Shown here: positions 36,839-45,177 of the stretch, piece after piece
Position numbering within the stretch: position 1 is the stretch's first letter
Layout: each line of letters starts with the position of its first letter
Origin: an unidentified eubacterium SCB49
GTDB lineage: Bacteria; Bacteroidota; Bacteroidia; Flavobacteriales; Flavobacteriaceae
Assembly (NCBI GenBank): GCA_000170815.1
Contig: ABCO01000006.1
Span: forward strand, 158,669-222,668
Length of the DNA: 64,000 nucleotides
Direction: 5' to 3'
Notes under the pieces: model-generated
Told to the model about the DNA's origin: nothing
The model's database searches: none
What the model saw: only the letters and a program-made list of their open reading frames with translations
Program-made: the position numbers and the translations under genes

Positions 36839-37195
36839 ATGTCCTCAGACGCTTTATTTGCAGCCGCCAATTTATTACTCCCTGAAGTACTTGTAAGTCA
36901 TTTTGATTTAACTAAACATGAGATTAAGGGAGAAGAAATACACTTCTATTTTACTGAGTTGAATAACATTCAAGAAGAATTTTCTAAGGTCAAACTTCAC
37001 TCTAAAGGCTTCTTCCCGGAGGCAACAGTTCAAGATTTCCCCATTCGCGGAAAGAACGTTTACCTGCATATAACCAGACGTCGATGGCTCAATGAAACTA
37101 CTGGCAAAGTGGCAACAAGAGATTGGGATTTAGTAGCAAAAGGAACTAGAATAACTAGTGAATTTGCTGCTTTTTTAAAAGAGATCTATAAGTAA
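36839..37195 (+). CDS. ISAon1-type transposase N-terminal protein (inner copy)
   Basis: The same 118-residue protein as at 35777-36133, here in the intact element. It ends EIYK followed by tandem stops TAATAA. The next frame is open from 36117/37179 in the +1 phase, overlapping these last codons, so a +1 slip could fuse the two proteins; that is not shown by sequence alone. Confidence 0.85.
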   Translation: MSSDALFAAANLLLPEVLVSHFDLTKHEIKGEEIHFYFTELNNIQEEFSKVKLHSKGFFPEATVQDFPIRGKNVYLHITRRRWLNETTGKVATRDWDLVAKGTRITSEFAAFLKEIYK

Positions 37196-37217
37196 TAACG
37201 CTTCAAGTACGACTCTT

Positions 37218-38171
37218 GTGGCTAACTTCTACGGAGTCAACCCTAGAAGTTTACAAAGGCAGTACAAAGACAATCTAAGCGATTTTAAAGCGTGGGATCA
37301 AAAGAAACACGCAACAGACTGGTTATTGTTTGCTAAGAATTTAGGTTCTCATTTATCCCTTGACGAAACTGCCTTTTCAAATGGTGATTTATACACCATA
37401 ATAACCAATAAAAAAGCTAAAGGAAGAAAAGGAGCTATAGTAGTAATGGTCAAAGGAACTAAAGCCGAAGCTGTAATAAAGATACTTCATAAAATCCCGC
37501 TAAAGCAAAGGGAAAAAGTCAAGGAAATAACACTAGATATGGCAGGGAATATGGGGCTCATTGTAAAAAAGTCATTTCCAAACGCTACCTTAGTAATAGA
37601 CCGATTTCACGTGCAAAAACTAGCCTTGGATGCACTACAAGAAATAAGAATCAAACATAGATGGGAAGCAATCGACGCTGAAAATAACGCCATAGAATAC
37701 GCCAGAAATAACTCTTTAAAATATACTCCAAAGCTACTATCTAATGGAGACACACTTAAGCAACTATTAGCTAGAAGTAGATATTTATTATATAAATCAA
37801 GTAGTAAATGGAGTAAAAATCAATCTAATAGAGCAAAAGTACTATTTGAAAAATATCCAGACCTAGAAAAAGCATACAAGTTGTGCCAAAATCTATCTTG
37901 GATATTTAACAATACTAAAGATAAAACATCAGCACTAATAAGACTTGCCAAATGGGATGAAAAAGTAAGACAAGCTGAATTTAAAAGCTTCAATACTATC
38001 GCTAGAACTATGTCAATACATTATAAAAACATCTTAAACTACTTTGATAACAGAAGCACAAATGCTTCAGCAGAATCTTTTAATGCTAAAATAAAAGCCT
38101 TTAGAGCACAGTTCAGAGGGGTGAGAAACGTAGATTTTTTCTTATTTAGGCTTACTACAATTTTTGCTTAA
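37218..38171 (+). CDS. ISL3-type DDE transposase (ISAon1-like), intact
   Basis: A 317-residue transposase with GTG as the first usable start. DDE residues of the ISL3 type can be read as D49 (LSLDETAF), D128 (VIDRFHV) and E286 (NASAESFNAKIKAFR). The basic region before D49 is joined in other ISs to the N-terminal protein encoded just upstream. The stop lies 32 bases from the right terminal repeat. This is the only copy in the window able to encode an active transposase. Confidence 0.92.
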   Translation: MANFYGVNPRSLQRQYKDNLSDFKAWDQKKHATDWLLFAKNLGSHLSLDETAFSNGDLYTIITNKKAKGRKGAIVVMVKGTKAEAVIKILHKIPLKQREKVKEITLDMAGNMGLIVKKSFPNATLVIDRFHVQKLALDALQEIRIKHRWEAIDAENNAIEYARNNSLKYTPKLLSNGDTLKQLLARSRYLLYKSSSKWSKNQSNRAKVLFEKYPDLEKAYKLCQNLSWIFNNTKDKTSALIRLAKWDEKVRQAEFKSFNTIARTMSIHYKNILNYFDNRSTNASAESFNAKIKAFRAQFRGVRNVDFFLFRLTTIFA

Positions 38172-38203
38172 TCCTTAAATCCCACAACTTTTGAACTTGA
38201 TCC

Positions 38204-38211
38204 AGCAAAAG
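38204..38211 (+). repeat. Right target-site duplication of the inner IS
   Basis: AGCAAAAG, partner of 36770-36777. Confidence 0.95.
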
Positions 38212-38543
38212 TACTATTTGAAAAATATCCAGACCTAGAAAAAGCATACAAGTTGTGCCAAAATCTATCTTGGATATTTAACAATACTAAAGATAAAACA
38301 TCAGCACTAATAAGACTTGCCAAATGGGATGAAAAAGTAAGACAAGCTGAATTTAAAAGCTTCAATACTATCGCTAGAACTATGTCAATACATTATAAAA
38401 ACATCTTAAACTACTTTGATAACAGAAGCACAAATGCTTCAGCAGAATCTTTTAATGCTAAAATAAAAGCCTTTAGAGCACAGTTCAGAGGGGTGAGAAA
38501 CGTAGATTTTTTCTTATTTAGGCTTACTACAATTTTTGCTTAA
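38212..38543 (+). pseudogene. 3' fragment of the outer IS transposase
   Basis: The continuation of the gene broken at 36777: codons from TAC TAT TTG onward (residues 208-317), identical to the inner copy. An ATG within it at 38253 is not a real start. Ends 32 bases before the outer IS right end. Confidence 0.92.
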
Positions 38544-38575
38544 TCCTTAAATCCCACAACTTTTGAACTTGATCC

Positions 38576-38583
38576 CTGTTTTG
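38576..38583 (+). repeat. Right target-site duplication of the outer IS
   Basis: CTGTTTTG, partner of 35708-35715. Confidence 0.93.
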
Positions 38584-38798
38584 TAGCCTCAGGTGATTTA
38601 AAGTAAGATCTAGGCATAAACGAAGGCAATGAGCTAAAAATTGATATCAAGCAACAGCGGTATGTTGTGTGCTGTTTTTATTGATCAATACATGTCTTTG
38701 GGTGCTATTATTGTCATTAATTCGTTAAGAGCACTAAACGAATACTAGTTGCAGGTGTTTAAAATGAAAAAAGCCATCGTTAAAGATGACTTGAGTAG

Positions 38799-38881
38799 TA
38801 CCCGGAATGGGACTTGAACCCACACGCAACAAGTGCACACGGCCCTCAACCGTGCCTGTCTACCAATTTCAGCACCCGGGT
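38799..38881 (-). tRNA. tRNA-Leu (GAG)
   Basis: An 83-base class II tRNA read on the minus strand. The acceptor stem is ACCCGGG paired with TCCGGGT (G-T at the last pair) and discriminator A. The anticodon stem CACGG/CCGTG holds the loop TTGAGGG, so the anticodon is GAG. The long variable arm (TGCACTTGTTGCG) and T arm GTGGG-TTCAAGT-CCCAT support Leu. CCA is not encoded. Confidence 0.93.
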
Positions 38882-38919
38882 AGATAGGATAAAATTTCTG
38901 AGTTGAATATTTCAGAAAC

Positions 38920-38951
38920 AAAAAAAGTTAAACCAAAAGGTCTAACTTTTT
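38920..38951 (-). terminator. Intrinsic terminator after tRNA-Lys
   Basis: On the minus strand, stem AAAAAGTTA.ACC / GGT.TAACTTTTT with loop and T-run, five bases past the tRNA-Lys 3' end. It would separate tRNA-Lys from tRNA-Leu transcripts. Confidence 0.65.
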
Positions 38952-38955
38952 ATTG

Positions 38956-39028
38956 TGACCAGTCTGGGGCTCGAACCCAGGACCACCTCCTTAAAAGGGA
39001 GGTGCTCTACCAACTGAGCTAACTGGTC
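38956..39028 (-). tRNA. tRNA-Lys (UUU)
   Basis: A 73-base tRNA on the minus strand. Acceptor GACCAGT/ACTGGTC with discriminator A, D arm GCTC-AGTTGGTA-GAGC, anticodon stem CCTCC/GGAGG around CTTTTAA giving anticodon TTT, and T arm CTGGG-TTCGAGC-CCCAG. CCA is not encoded. Confidence 0.97.
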
Positions 39029-39067
39029 ATTTCCTATATCTTGTTATTAACATTCTCTAGGCGGGTG

Positions 39068-39099
39068 CAAATATACTACCTTTAATTGTATTAATCCAA
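39068..39099 (-). promoter_or_regulatory. Promoter of tRNA-Lys
   Basis: On the minus strand TTG (39099-39097), 21 bases, then TATATTTG (39075-39068). The block GGTAGTATATTTGCA plus the following CCCGCCTAGAGAAT nearly matches the two putative rRNA promoters at the end of the window. Confidence 0.82.
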
Positions 39100-39170
39100 A
39101 GGAAAATCAATAAATTTGAAAAAAAAATCAAAGTTTTTTTTTAGTCTTTAATAATCAATGGTTTAGTAAT

Positions 39171-39692
39171 ATGAAAATTGTCTTGGTAGGTTACATGGGT
39201 TCGGGTAAAAGTATAGTTGGGCGACAACTGTCTCAAGTTTTGGACGCTAATTTTCTGGATTTAGATACAGAAATTGAAAAAGAAGAAGGGATGAGTATCT
39301 CTTCATTATTTGAGAAAAGAGGAGAGATCTATTTTAGAAAAAAGGAATTCTCTACTTTATTGCAATGTTTAGATAGTAATGAGAAGAGTATTATTGCAAC
39401 TGGAGGTGGTACACCTTGCTACGGAAATGTGATGGAAACATTATCTGAGAGACCAGATGTTATTACTGTTTATTTAAAGGCATCGCTAGATACTTTAACA
39501 GAGCGTCTAGCGGAAGAAAAAGCTAAGAGACCAATGATTGCTCATTTAGAAACAAAAGAGTTGTTAAATGATTTTATAAGAAAACATCTTTTTGAGCGTA
39601 ATTTCTTTTACTTTAAAGCGCAAAAGACAATAATCGTTGATGATAAAACGGTGTCAGAAATTGTCGATGAAATTGTGGCTACATTATTCTAA
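39171..39692 (+). CDS. aroK: Shikimate kinase
   Basis: A 173-residue P-loop kinase that phosphorylates shikimate in aromatic amino-acid synthesis, the same route that supplies chorismate to TrpE. Walker A is GYMGSGKSIVG; shikimate-binding residues are DLDTEIEKEEGMSI and FRKKEF; the core is IATGGGTPCY; the lid has ERLAEEKAKRPMI. Length is standard. Its 3' end overlaps the convergent PRTase gene by 9 bases. Confidence 0.96.
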   Translation: MKIVLVGYMGSGKSIVGRQLSQVLDANFLDLDTEIEKEEGMSISSLFEKRGEIYFRKKEFSTLLQCLDSNEKSIIATGGGTPCYGNVMETLSERPDVITVYLKASLDTLTERLAEEKAKRPMIAHLETKELLNDFIRKHLFERNFFYFKAQKTIIVDDKTVSEIVDEIVATLF

Positions 39693-40184
39693 AATAGCAC
39701 GATCATTACCTGTCTCAAAAATGACAACAACATTTTCATTAATAGAGGTAGAGAGTGATATTCCTTTATAATCTGCTTTAATTGGATATTTTTTGTGATT
39801 TCTGTCTACTAGTACAGCTGTTTTAAATTGTTTTAGAGGCACGTCTAGAAAATGTCTAACTCCATAAATTAATGTTGTGCCAGAGTGTAAAACATCATCT
39901 ACAAGTACAAGTGATTTTCCTTGATATTTAGTTGCAGGAATAGAAGTCTTTATAGGAGAGGCTGGATCTTTCTTATTTATGGTTACAGCGCATAATGTAA
40001 CTTTAATAGGTGATATTTTCTCAACCATTCGCTTAAGCTTTTTAGCAAAAGTGTAACCGTTTTCTTTAATGCCCGCAATAACGATCTCTTCTTCATTTAT
40101 GTTTGCTTCATAAATTTGATAGCTAATACGACGTAGTTTATGCGCTAATTGTGTTTTATCTAGAATAACAGTAGTTGGAGTCAT
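39684..40184 (-). CDS. PyrR/Hpt-like phosphoribosyltransferase
   Basis: A 166-residue type I PRTase with the PRPP motif LVLVDDVLHSGTTL. Overall order resembles PyrR (uracil PRTase/pyr attenuation protein) more than Hpt, but no pyr genes are near, so the base used is not decided. ATG at 40184 (MTPTTVILD) is chosen over 40208 because the PyrR-like start follows it. Convergent overlap with aroK. Confidence 0.85.
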   Translation of the reverse strand: MTPTTVILDKTQLAHKLRRISYQIYEANINEEEIVIAGIKENGYTFAKKLKRMVEKISPIKVTLCAVTINKKDPASPIKTSIPATKYQGKSLVLVDDVLHSGTTLIYGVRHFLDVPLKQFKTAVLVDRNHKKYPIKADYKGISLSTSINENVVVIFETGNDRAILE

Positions 40185-40279
40185 TTTTCTTAAATTTCTT
40201 AAATTCAAAAATAGGAATATTTAGTAAGTATGTGTGAGTTGAGTTCTGATAATTTATAAGTAATCTGTTTGTAAAACCA

Positions 40280-40657
40280 TTACTCTTCTTCCGAGCTAAT
40301 GAAAAAATCATCAATATTACGTCTGTCCTTTTTTGTAGGTCGTCCTACTCCTTTTTTACGATAATAGTCTTTACTGTATTTTAAAAGTTCTTGATGTTGA
40401 AACGCTTCTTTGGGAGTGACGTCTTTTGCATATAAACTTACAAGTTTAGCGCCTAATCTGCTTTCTGGAAGATTAATTACTTCTATAACGTAGTTTACTT
40501 GCTTCTTTCTGTATGTAATAGTGTCGCCAGGATAGACGTCTCTAGAAGGCTTAACAATAGTGTCTCCTATTCTTACGGCACCTTTTTTACATTCGGCAGT
40601 AGCAATGCTTCTTGTTTTGCAGTACCTAATACACCATAAATATTTATCAATTCTCAT
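40280..40657 (-). CDS. S4-domain RNA-binding protein (Hsp15-like)
   Basis: A 125-residue protein with an N-terminal S4 domain: MRIDKYLWCIRYCKTRSIA and GAVRIGDTIVKPSRDV. The C-terminus is basic (KDYYRKKGVGRPTKKDRR). Hsp15 in E. coli binds stalled 50S subunits carrying nascent chains; length and layout match. The GRPTKKDRR tail is the conserved Hsp15-family ending. Confidence 0.93.
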   Translation of the reverse strand: MRIDKYLWCIRYCKTRSIATAECKKGAVRIGDTIVKPSRDVYPGDTITYRKKQVNYVIEVINLPESRLGAKLVSLYAKDVTPKEAFQHQELLKYSKDYYRKKGVGRPTKKDRRNIDDFFISSEEE

Positions 40658-40726
40658 AATAGTTCAACTAAATCTACGTTTAAAATGCTAACAAAAATAA
40701 CCGAAAATTGTATCTTGCACCCCAAA

Positions 40727-41641
40727 ATGAAAACTATGTTTAAAGCAAAATTTATTTTTGTATTTCTTTTTATCACTTTAATGTCTTGTGGGTCTGATGA
40801 TGATATAGATCTTGTACCACCTCGTGATAGAGCAGAAGAGGCTCTAGCTGCTCAAGCAGAGATTGAAGAATTTTTGGCTACTCACTTTTACAACTATGAT
40901 GAGTTTGCTAGTCCACCAGCAGATTTTGATTATAAAGTTATTATAGACTCTATTGCAGGTGATAATATTGATAAAACACCTTTATTAGAACAAGTAGTTT
41001 CTAAAACAGTAACCGATCGTGAAGAGGATGATGTTACTTATAAGCTTTATTATTTAGTAGCTAAGCAAGGTTCTGGAGATTCTCCAGATTTTCCAGATAT
41101 TGCGATTTTAAAGTATCAAGGTTTAGATCTTGACTTGGTAGCTTTTGATAGTGCTGTTCAGCCTGTTTCGTTTGATTTAACGGCTGTTGTAAATGGATTT
41201 CAAGACGTAATGACAGAGTTTAATTCTGCAGGTTCTTTTATTAAAAATCCAGACGGTTCAATAGATTTTGAAGATTTTGGTTCTGGGGCAATGTTTTTGC
41301 CTTCTGGATTGGCTTACTATAATAGTCCTCCTGCAAGTTCAAGTTTTGATTATTATGAACAGCTTATCTTTACTTTTGAATTGTTAGACACAGTTCAAGG
41401 CGATCAAGATGGAGATGGTGTACCTTCTATATATGAAGATAGAGATGGTAATGGACACGAAGAGAATGATGATACAGATGGAGATTTTATTGCGAATTAT
41501 TTAGATACTGATGATGATGGTGATGGAGTACTAACAAGTGATGAGATTTTAGATGAAGATGGAAATACGATTACAGATCCTGCACTATACCCAGATGTTG
41601 ATGGTGATGGTATACCAGATTATCTAGATGCTGATAGTTAA
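40727..41641 (+). CDS. FKBP-like lipoprotein with thrombospondin type-3 calcium repeats
   Basis: A 304-residue lipoprotein (lipobox cysteine at residue 21, FITLMSCGSDDD). The central part has a divergent FKBP isomerase fold (VNGFQDVMTEF, MFLPSGLAYYN, LIFTFELLD). The C-terminal 70 residues hold Asp-rich type-3 repeats (DQDGDGVPSIYEDRDGNG, DTDDDGDGV, DVDGDGIPDYLDADS), which bind calcium. Located in the periplasm or on the outer membrane, it may fold exported proteins. I use ATG 40727; the frame extends to 40685 without a signal-like start. Confidence 0.85.
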   Translation: MKTMFKAKFIFVFLFITLMSCGSDDDIDLVPPRDRAEEALAAQAEIEEFLATHFYNYDEFASPPADFDYKVIIDSIAGDNIDKTPLLEQVVSKTVTDREEDDVTYKLYYLVAKQGSGDSPDFPDIAILKYQGLDLDLVAFDSAVQPVSFDLTAVVNGFQDVMTEFNSAGSFIKNPDGSIDFEDFGSGAMFLPSGLAYYNSPPASSSFDYYEQLIFTFELLDTVQGDQDGDGVPSIYEDRDGNGHEENDDTDGDFIANYLDTDDDGDGVLTSDEILDEDGNTITDPALYPDVDGDGIPDYLDADS

Positions 41642-41672
41642 TAATATATAACAAAAGCAGTTTTTAGCTTTT

Positions 41673-41709
41673 AACAAGTCCGTTTGTCATTGATAAACGG
41701 ACTTGTTTG
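41673..41709 (+). terminator. Intrinsic terminator after the FKBP lipoprotein gene
   Basis: Stem AACAAGTCCGTTT / AAACGGACTTGTT with a 9-base loop, T-rich after it. Confidence 0.8.
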
Positions 41710-41839
41710 TTTATAGGCTTTCTGTTTCTTAAAACTATAATCTAGTTATTTTACTATCTGTAACTGTTTTTAATTAGAAAGAACACTTAGGGTTGGTTAT
41801 GTATTCATAAGTTTTGTAAATGGTAAAACATTACGCAAT

Positions 41840-41875
41840 AAAAAAAGGAGAAACTTTGATAAAGTTCTCCTTTTA
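41840..41875 (-). terminator. Intrinsic terminator of the transketolase genes
   Basis: Stem AAAAGGAGAA.CTTT / AAAGTTCTCCTTTT with a one-base bulge; a T-run follows on the minus strand, 23 bases beyond the stop of the C-terminal subunit gene. Confidence 0.75.
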
Positions 41876-41897
41876 ATGTTTTGTGAAAAGTATGAAA

Positions 41898-42851
41898 TTA
41901 CTTTCTAGCTATCACCTTTGTAGCAGCTTTTACTATTGCTTCTGCGTTGAGACCATATTTTTCCATTAGTTGAGCTGGAGTTCCAGACTCACCAAATGTA
42001 TCTTGAGTAGCAACCATCTCAATAGGAGTTGGAGTGTTTTCAGAAAGTACTCTAGCTACGCTTTCGCCAAGACCACCCATATAGTTGTGTTCTTCTGCTG
42101 TAACAACACAGCCAGTCTTTTTTGCACTTGCGATAATTGCATTTGCATCAAGAGGTTTAATGGTGTGTATGTTTATTACCTCTGCAGAAATACCAGATTC
42201 GTTTAGCGTTTTTGCGGCTTCAAGTGCTTCCCAGACTAGGTGTCCAGTTGCGATAATGGTAACATCATTTCCTTGCGTAAGTTCTACGGCTTCCCCAATT
42301 TTAAATTCGCCATTTTCTGGAGTAAAATTAGCCACTTTTGGGCGTCCAAAACGAAGGTAAACAGGACCATCATATTCTGCTATTGCTAAAGTTGCTGCTT
42401 TGGTTTGGTTGTAGTCACATGTGTTGATTACAGTCATACCTGGGAGCATTTTCATAAGCCCAATATCTTCAAGAATTTGGTGAGTTGCACCGTCTTCTCC
42501 AAGTGTAATTCCCGCATGCGAGGCACAAATTTTCACATTCTTTCCGCTGTAAGCAACGCTTTGTCTTATTTGATCGTAAACACGACCTGTAGAAAAGTTT
42601 GCAAAGGTTCCAGTAAAAGGTATCTTTCCGCCGATAGTCATACCAGCTGCCATACCAATCATATTTGCTTCGGCAATTCCAACTTGAAAGAAACGCTCTG
42701 GGTGATTAGCTTTAAAAGCATCCATTTTTAAAGAGCCTGTTAAATCTGCACAAAGTGCCACCACCTGTTCATTTTTCTTACCAAGTTCTTCAAGACCTGC
42801 TCCAAATCCTGATCGTGTATCTTTATTTCCTGTATTTGTATATGTTTTCAT
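41898..42851 (-). CDS. Transketolase C-terminal subunit
   Basis: A 317-residue protein covering the pyrimidine-binding and C-terminal domains of transketolase. Residues include the glutamate in [15 protein letters not shown] that activates [12 protein letters not shown] and the [15 protein letters not shown] end. With the N-terminal subunit encoded 82 bases upstream it forms a full enzyme of the non-oxidative pentose phosphate path. Split transketolases are usual in archaea and many Bacteroidota. Confidence 0.93.
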   Translation of the reverse strand: MKTYTNTGNKDTRSGFGAGLEELGKKNEQVVALCADLTGSLKMDAFKANHPERFFQVGIAEANMIGMAAGMTIGGKIPFTGTFANFSTGRVYDQIRQSVAYSGKNVKICASHAGITLGEDGATHQILEDIGLMKMLPGMTVINTCDYNQTKAATLAIAEYDGPVYLRFGRPKVANFTPENGEFKIGEAVELTQGNDVTIIATGHLVWEALEAAKTLNESGISAEVINIHTIKPLDANAIIASAKKTGCVVTAEEHNYMGGLGESVARVLSENTPTPIEMVATQDTFGESGTPAQLMEKYGLNAEAIVKAATKVIARK

Positions 42852-42933
42852 AATCTAAGGCCTAAGAGGCTGTATTTATATCATTTTGCCAAAACAAAAC
42901 TGATAATAATGTTATTGTATTATGCTTAGCAGA

Positions 42934-43779
42934 TTAATAATCTCCTAGTGTTTCTGGATTTTGAGATAACCCTTCAGCTAATTGCTCATCATTAGGGGCT
43001 TTACCGTGCCAAGCGTGTGTATGCATCATAAAGTCGATGCCGTTACCCATAATGGTGTGAAGTAATACACAAATAGGTTTTCCGTTACCTGTTTTAGCTT
43101 TTGCGGTATTAAGTCCATCAATTACAGCACTCATGTCATTACCTTTTTCTACATCTACAACATCCCAACCAAAAGCTTCAAATTTTGCACGAACACTACC
43201 CATACCTAAAACAGCGTCTGTAGATCCGTCTATTTGCTGCCCGTTAAGGTCAATAGATACGATTAGATTGTCAACCTTGTTTGCAGCTGCATACATAATT
43301 GCTTCCCAGTTTTGTCCTTCTTGTAATTCACCATCACCACATAATGTGTAAACTAAATGTTTGTCACCATTAAGTTTTTTTGCTGCTGCTGCTCCAAGAG
43401 AAACAGAGATCCCTTGTCCTAAAGATCCTGAAGCCATACGAATTCCAGGAAGACCTTCGTGAGTTGTTGGGTGTCCTTGTAACCTTGAGTCTAACAATCT
43501 AAAAGTGTTTAGTTCGTCAACTGGAAAATAACCTGAACGTGCTAGTACGCTGTAAAAAACTGGAGAAATATGCCCGTTAGATAAAAAGAAAAGGTCTTCG
43601 CCTTCACCGTTCATATCAAAACCTTCTTTGCGATCCATCACTTCTTGATAAAGTGCTACAAAAAATTCTGCACATCCAAGAGATCCTCCTGGGTGACCAG
43701 AATTTACTTTGTGAACTTGCCTTATAATATCACGTCGTACTTGCGTGACCATGTCTTCTAATTGTGCAATATCTGCCAT
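42934..43779 (-). CDS. Transketolase N-terminal (TPP-binding) subunit
   Basis: A 281-residue TPP pyrophosphate domain. Signatures are VNSGHPGGSLGCAEF, HPTTHEGLPGI and the GDGELQEGQNWEA magnesium/TPP motif. Ends GNGIDFMMHTHAWHGKAP. It is the first gene of the pair and lies divergently from tgt. Confidence 0.94.
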   Translation of the reverse strand: MADIAQLEDMVTQVRRDIIRQVHKVNSGHPGGSLGCAEFFVALYQEVMDRKEGFDMNGEGEDLFFLSNGHISPVFYSVLARSGYFPVDELNTFRLLDSRLQGHPTTHEGLPGIRMASGSLGQGISVSLGAAAAKKLNGDKHLVYTLCGDGELQEGQNWEAIMYAAANKVDNLIVSIDLNGQQIDGSTDAVLGMGSVRAKFEAFGWDVVDVEKGNDMSAVIDGLNTAKAKTGNGKPICVLLHTIMGNGIDFMMHTHAWHGKAPNDEQLAEGLSQNPETLGDY

Positions 43780-43956
43780 AATAATAATTAAATTGGAATG
43801 TCAAAAATACTAGAATCTATGACTGTACTCAAGTTGAGCTATGTGCAGTTATTAACGATTTAACTGTATTAGTTAACAATATGGTATAATGCTAAAATTC
43901 TCTATTAAAATAGGAAGTATGAATGCTATTGTTATTTCAGAAATACTATAAAAGGG

Positions 43957-43964
43957 TATCTTTG
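43957..43964 (+). promoter_or_regulatory. -7 promoter element of tgt
   Basis: TATCTTTG 18 bases before the tgt ATG. No TTG is at the ideal distance, so only this element is claimed. Confidence 0.5.
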
Positions 43965-43981
43965 CGTTTTCAACATTTTTT

Positions 43982-45112
43982 ATGGATTTTAAAATAGAAG
44001 GAACAGACATAAATAGCCAAGCACGTGCAGGTACAATGACATTAGATCATGGTCCTGTAGAGACACCTATTTTTATGCCTGTAGGTACTGTAGGTACTGT
44101 AAAAGGAGTGCATCAAAGCGAACTTGCAAATGAGATTAACCCAGATATAATTTTAGGAAATACCTATCATTTGTATTTAAGACCGTCTATTGATATTCTT
44201 GAAAAAGCTGGTGGACTTCATAAATTTATAAATTGGGATAGAAATATCTTAACAGATAGTGGCGGATATCAAGTGTATTCGTTGTCTCAAAACAATAAAA
44301 TTAAAGAAGAAGGGGTTAAGTTTAAGTCGCATATTGATGGGAGTTATCATTTGTTTACTCCAGAAAATGTCATGGAAATACAGCGTAGTATTGGAGCTGA
44401 TATCATCATGGCTTTTGATGAGTGTACGCCTTATCCATGTGATTATAATTATGCAAAAAGATCTATGCACATGACACATAGATGGTTAGAACGTTGTCTA
44501 ACCCATCTAGATAAAGTGCCTTTTAAGTATGATTATAGTCAAACTTTTTTCCCTATTGTTCAAGGAAGTACTTATAAAGATTTAAGAAAACAATCTGCAG
44601 AATATATTGCTGGAGTAGGAGCAGAAGGAAATGCCATAGGCGGACTTTCTGTGGGAGAACCAGCAGAAGAAATGTACGAGATGACAGAGGTGGTAACGGC
44701 AATTTTACCTAAAGACAAGCCTCGTTATTTAATGGGAGTAGGTACTCCTATTAACCTATTAGAGAATATTGCGCTGGGGATTGATATGTTTGATTGTGTT
44801 ATGCCTACACGTAATGGACGTAATGGAATGCTTTTTACAGCTCACGGTACGATCAATATAAAGAACAAAAAATGGGAAGCAGATTTCTCTGCGATAGATG
44901 ACATGGCAATTACTTGGGTAGATACTGCTTATAGTAAAGCATACGTTAGACACCTTTTTACCGTTAATGAAATGTTGGGGCGTCAGATTGCTACAATTCA
45001 TAACCTTGGTTTTTATCTTTGGTTGGTACGCGAAGCAAGAAAACATATTATTGCAGGAGATTTTACCAAATGGAAAAACATGATGGTAAAACAAATGGAC
45101 AAGAGGCTTTAA
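43982..45112 (+). CDS. tgt: tRNA-guanine transglycosylase (zinc cysteines absent)
   Basis: A 376-residue TIM-barrel enzyme that exchanges guanine 34 for a queuosine precursor in tRNAs with GUN anticodons. Catalytic D92 (TDSGGYQVYS) and nucleophile D271 (MFDCVMPTRNGRNG) are present, as is the YCDxT-independent substrate loop AIGGLSVGE. The C-terminal zinc site normally has three cysteines in a C-x-C-x2-C cluster before a histidine. Here that segment (about 302-315) has no cysteine (AIDDMAITWVDTAYSKAY), while H340 (ATIHN) is kept. Length otherwise fits. Confidence 0.94.
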   Translation: MDFKIEGTDINSQARAGTMTLDHGPVETPIFMPVGTVGTVKGVHQSELANEINPDIILGNTYHLYLRPSIDILEKAGGLHKFINWDRNILTDSGGYQVYSLSQNNKIKEEGVKFKSHIDGSYHLFTPENVMEIQRSIGADIIMAFDECTPYPCDYNYAKRSMHMTHRWLERCLTHLDKVPFKYDYSQTFFPIVQGSTYKDLRKQSAEYIAGVGAEGNAIGGLSVGEPAEEMYEMTEVVTAILPKDKPRYLMGVGTPINLLENIALGIDMFDCVMPTRNGRNGMLFTAHGTINIKNKKWEADFSAIDDMAITWVDTAYSKAYVRHLFTVNEMLGRQIATIHNLGFYLWLVREARKHIIAGDFTKWKNMMVKQMDKRL

Positions 45113-45177
45113 TCTCTTTTTTGTGGTAATAGCCTAAAACTAATTTGAACCTTATATTTTAAATCTTATAACTGTTA

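Larger units (their letters stand above)
36778..38203 (+). mobile_element. Inner ISL3-type (ISAon1-like) insertion sequence, intact
   Basis: A complete 1426-base element inside its own kind. Both terminal repeats, both reading frames and the 8-bp duplication AGCAAAAG are present. It is in the same orientation as the outer copy, so the locus holds a direct repeat of more than 1 kb at each side and could lose one copy by recombination. Confidence 0.95.
35716..38575 (+). mobile_element. Outer ISL3-type (ISAon1-like) insertion sequence, interrupted
   Basis: An IS whose two halves (35716-36777 and 38212-38575) sum to 1426 bases. It is interrupted by a same-orientation copy of itself. The terminal inverted repeats are GGCTCAACACAAAAAGTTGTGG (left, shown only in part: GGCTCAACACAAAAAGTTG) and its imperfect partner ending at 38575, matching at 17 of 22 positions. 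Flanks are an 8-bp duplication CTGTTTTG. Length, GG-ended repeats and 8-bp duplications fit the ISL3 family. One base difference from the inner copy was seen (35767 T versus 36829 A), so both insertions are recent. Confidence 0.93.

Noticed and set aside
38253..38543. A 96-residue independent protein
   Set aside because: It is the 3' fragment of the disrupted outer transposase, identical to the inner copy's C-terminus.
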